Shown one piece after another: positions 19,188 through 20,185 of a stretch of DNA of 20,185 nt (positions are counted from its first letter, which is position 1; each line of letters starts with the position of its first letter). The stretch comes from Conidiobolus incongruus B7586 (Eukaryota > Entomophthoromycota > Entomophthoromycetes > Entomophthorales > Conidiobolaceae): assembly GCA_000697335.1 (NCBI GenBank), contig JNEM01010647.1:1-20185 (forward strand), given 5' to 3'. The position numbers and the translations under genes are program-made. The notes under the pieces were generated by a model. The model did no database searches. It had not been told where the DNA came from and saw only the letters and a program-made list of their open reading frames with translations.

Positions 19188-20185
19188 AATAATTCTAGGT
19201 AATTAATTATTTTTATAAAAATCAATCATTAATATTTCATTGAATGTATCATATATATATATTTTCAATATTTAATTAAACATTTAGAATTTTAATAAGT
19301 ACAATTTCGAGTTTATTATTTAATATATTTGTGCTATTTCCACATATCAGATGATTTAAATTAATTAATTAATTTCATTTTGAATCAAAGTAGATTTACC
19401 ACTTTTTTAAAATAGAATAAATAATTTCTATTTATTTAATACTCAAAGAGTTTTAATATGATACTTTGAAATTTTTTTTAATTTGTTTCTTTTAATAATT
19501 CAAATATAATTTATAATTAAAAGTTCAAAATTTTGCGATTGAGATAAAATAATAATTTTAAGAAATAATTATTCTTTATAGGAAATATACTAAACTACAA
19601 TCCATATATTATTTTAATACAACCAAAATTTTGTATACATCAACAAATATATAATATACACTATTGGCGAAGTTATATAATTTTATTCTTATGATATAAT
19701 TCAAATTAATAAATTACTCATTGCCAAATGTCACTCAAATCCATATTAATGCTAATAACAATTTTGAAATATTATGATTTGATTATTATATTATTTACAA
19801 TAATATTAAATTGATTACAATATCTATTTATTATTCTTTTTGATAAATGAAAAAAATAAAGCTATCTATTCTCAAATTATTTTATAACATGATTTCAATA
19901 CAATATTTATTTTCAAAGTTTGAATTAATGATTATATTTATTTTGAAAATTTATTTTATATAAATAGAGTAAGAAAAATGATTTAGAATAAATAAATAAT
20001 TGACCAATTATTAGTCTTTTTTCTAAATAAAAGTTCATATTTCAAAATTAATGATATAATTGCTTAATATTTTGAATTATTCTTTTTATAATCTAAATAT
20101 TAGAATTTTTATAATATTTGAAATTTTTAAAATTTTATACTTAATGAAATCTATTATAGTAATTTATTAAAATATTTTATATATT
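19188..20185. other. AT-rich region upstream of B2, no gene seen
   Basis: This contains the 5' flank of B2, with an (AT)n run near 19250, and otherwise AT-rich sequence to the end of the window. No coding or RNA feature can be supported. Confidence 0.55.

Overview
This is a very A+T-rich eukaryotic window (about 20-25% G+C by eye). Genes are sparse and stand out as islands of higher G+C. Three things point to a nucleus with an AT-rich, compact-intron genome: introns of only 48-55 nt with GT...AG ends, branch-point-like words related to TACTAAC in two of the four, and a Pol III-type tRNA gene with A and B boxes. An early-diverging fungus or a similar protist would fit. I cannot name the species.

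The main content is a local multigene family of small membrane proteins with PY motifs. Five loci (family A) have two exons. Exon 1 encodes a hydrophilic N-terminus, a conserved F-x-W-x-G / A-x-x-Q-A juxtamembrane block and a two-helix membrane hairpin. A phase-0 intron follows, and exon 2 encodes a basic patch and a Pro-rich tail with a PPPxY motif followed by PPxY. Loci A1 (1949-2690) and A2 (4492-5242) are on the minus strand. A3 (6392-6985), the broken A4 (8096-8676) and A5 (12987-13692) are on the plus strand. Two further loci (family B, 16492-16836 and 18840-19187, both minus) are single-exon. They have a short N-terminus, two membrane helices and a tail ending in LPxY-D-PPPKY. PPxY and LPxY motifs are established ligands of WW domains, especially those of Nedd4/Rsp5-type ubiquitin ligases. 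By inference, the cluster could encode membrane adaptors that bring such a ligase to membranes, as Ndfip, Bsd2, Ear1 and Ssh4 do. No WW-domain or ligase gene lies in the window.

Layout: 1-1948 non-coding; A1; spacer; A2; spacer with a decayed-looking tRNA-Asp (5843-5914); A3; spacer; broken A4; AT-rich spacer; a G-skewed block with a long hairpin (about 9770-10030) running into a 1.2-kb stretch poor in CA/TG (10081-11280), probably a decayed repeat; spacer; A5; an RNA-like cluster at 14.5-15.1 kb made of two unexplained G+C islands and a tRNA-Gln(TTG); spacer; B1; spacer; B2; AT-rich end.

The most interesting points are the PY-motif family itself, its constant tyrosine spacing and exon-encoded tail, the separate family B with the same kind of tail, and the 14517-14711 island, which looks more like a structured RNA than a gene.
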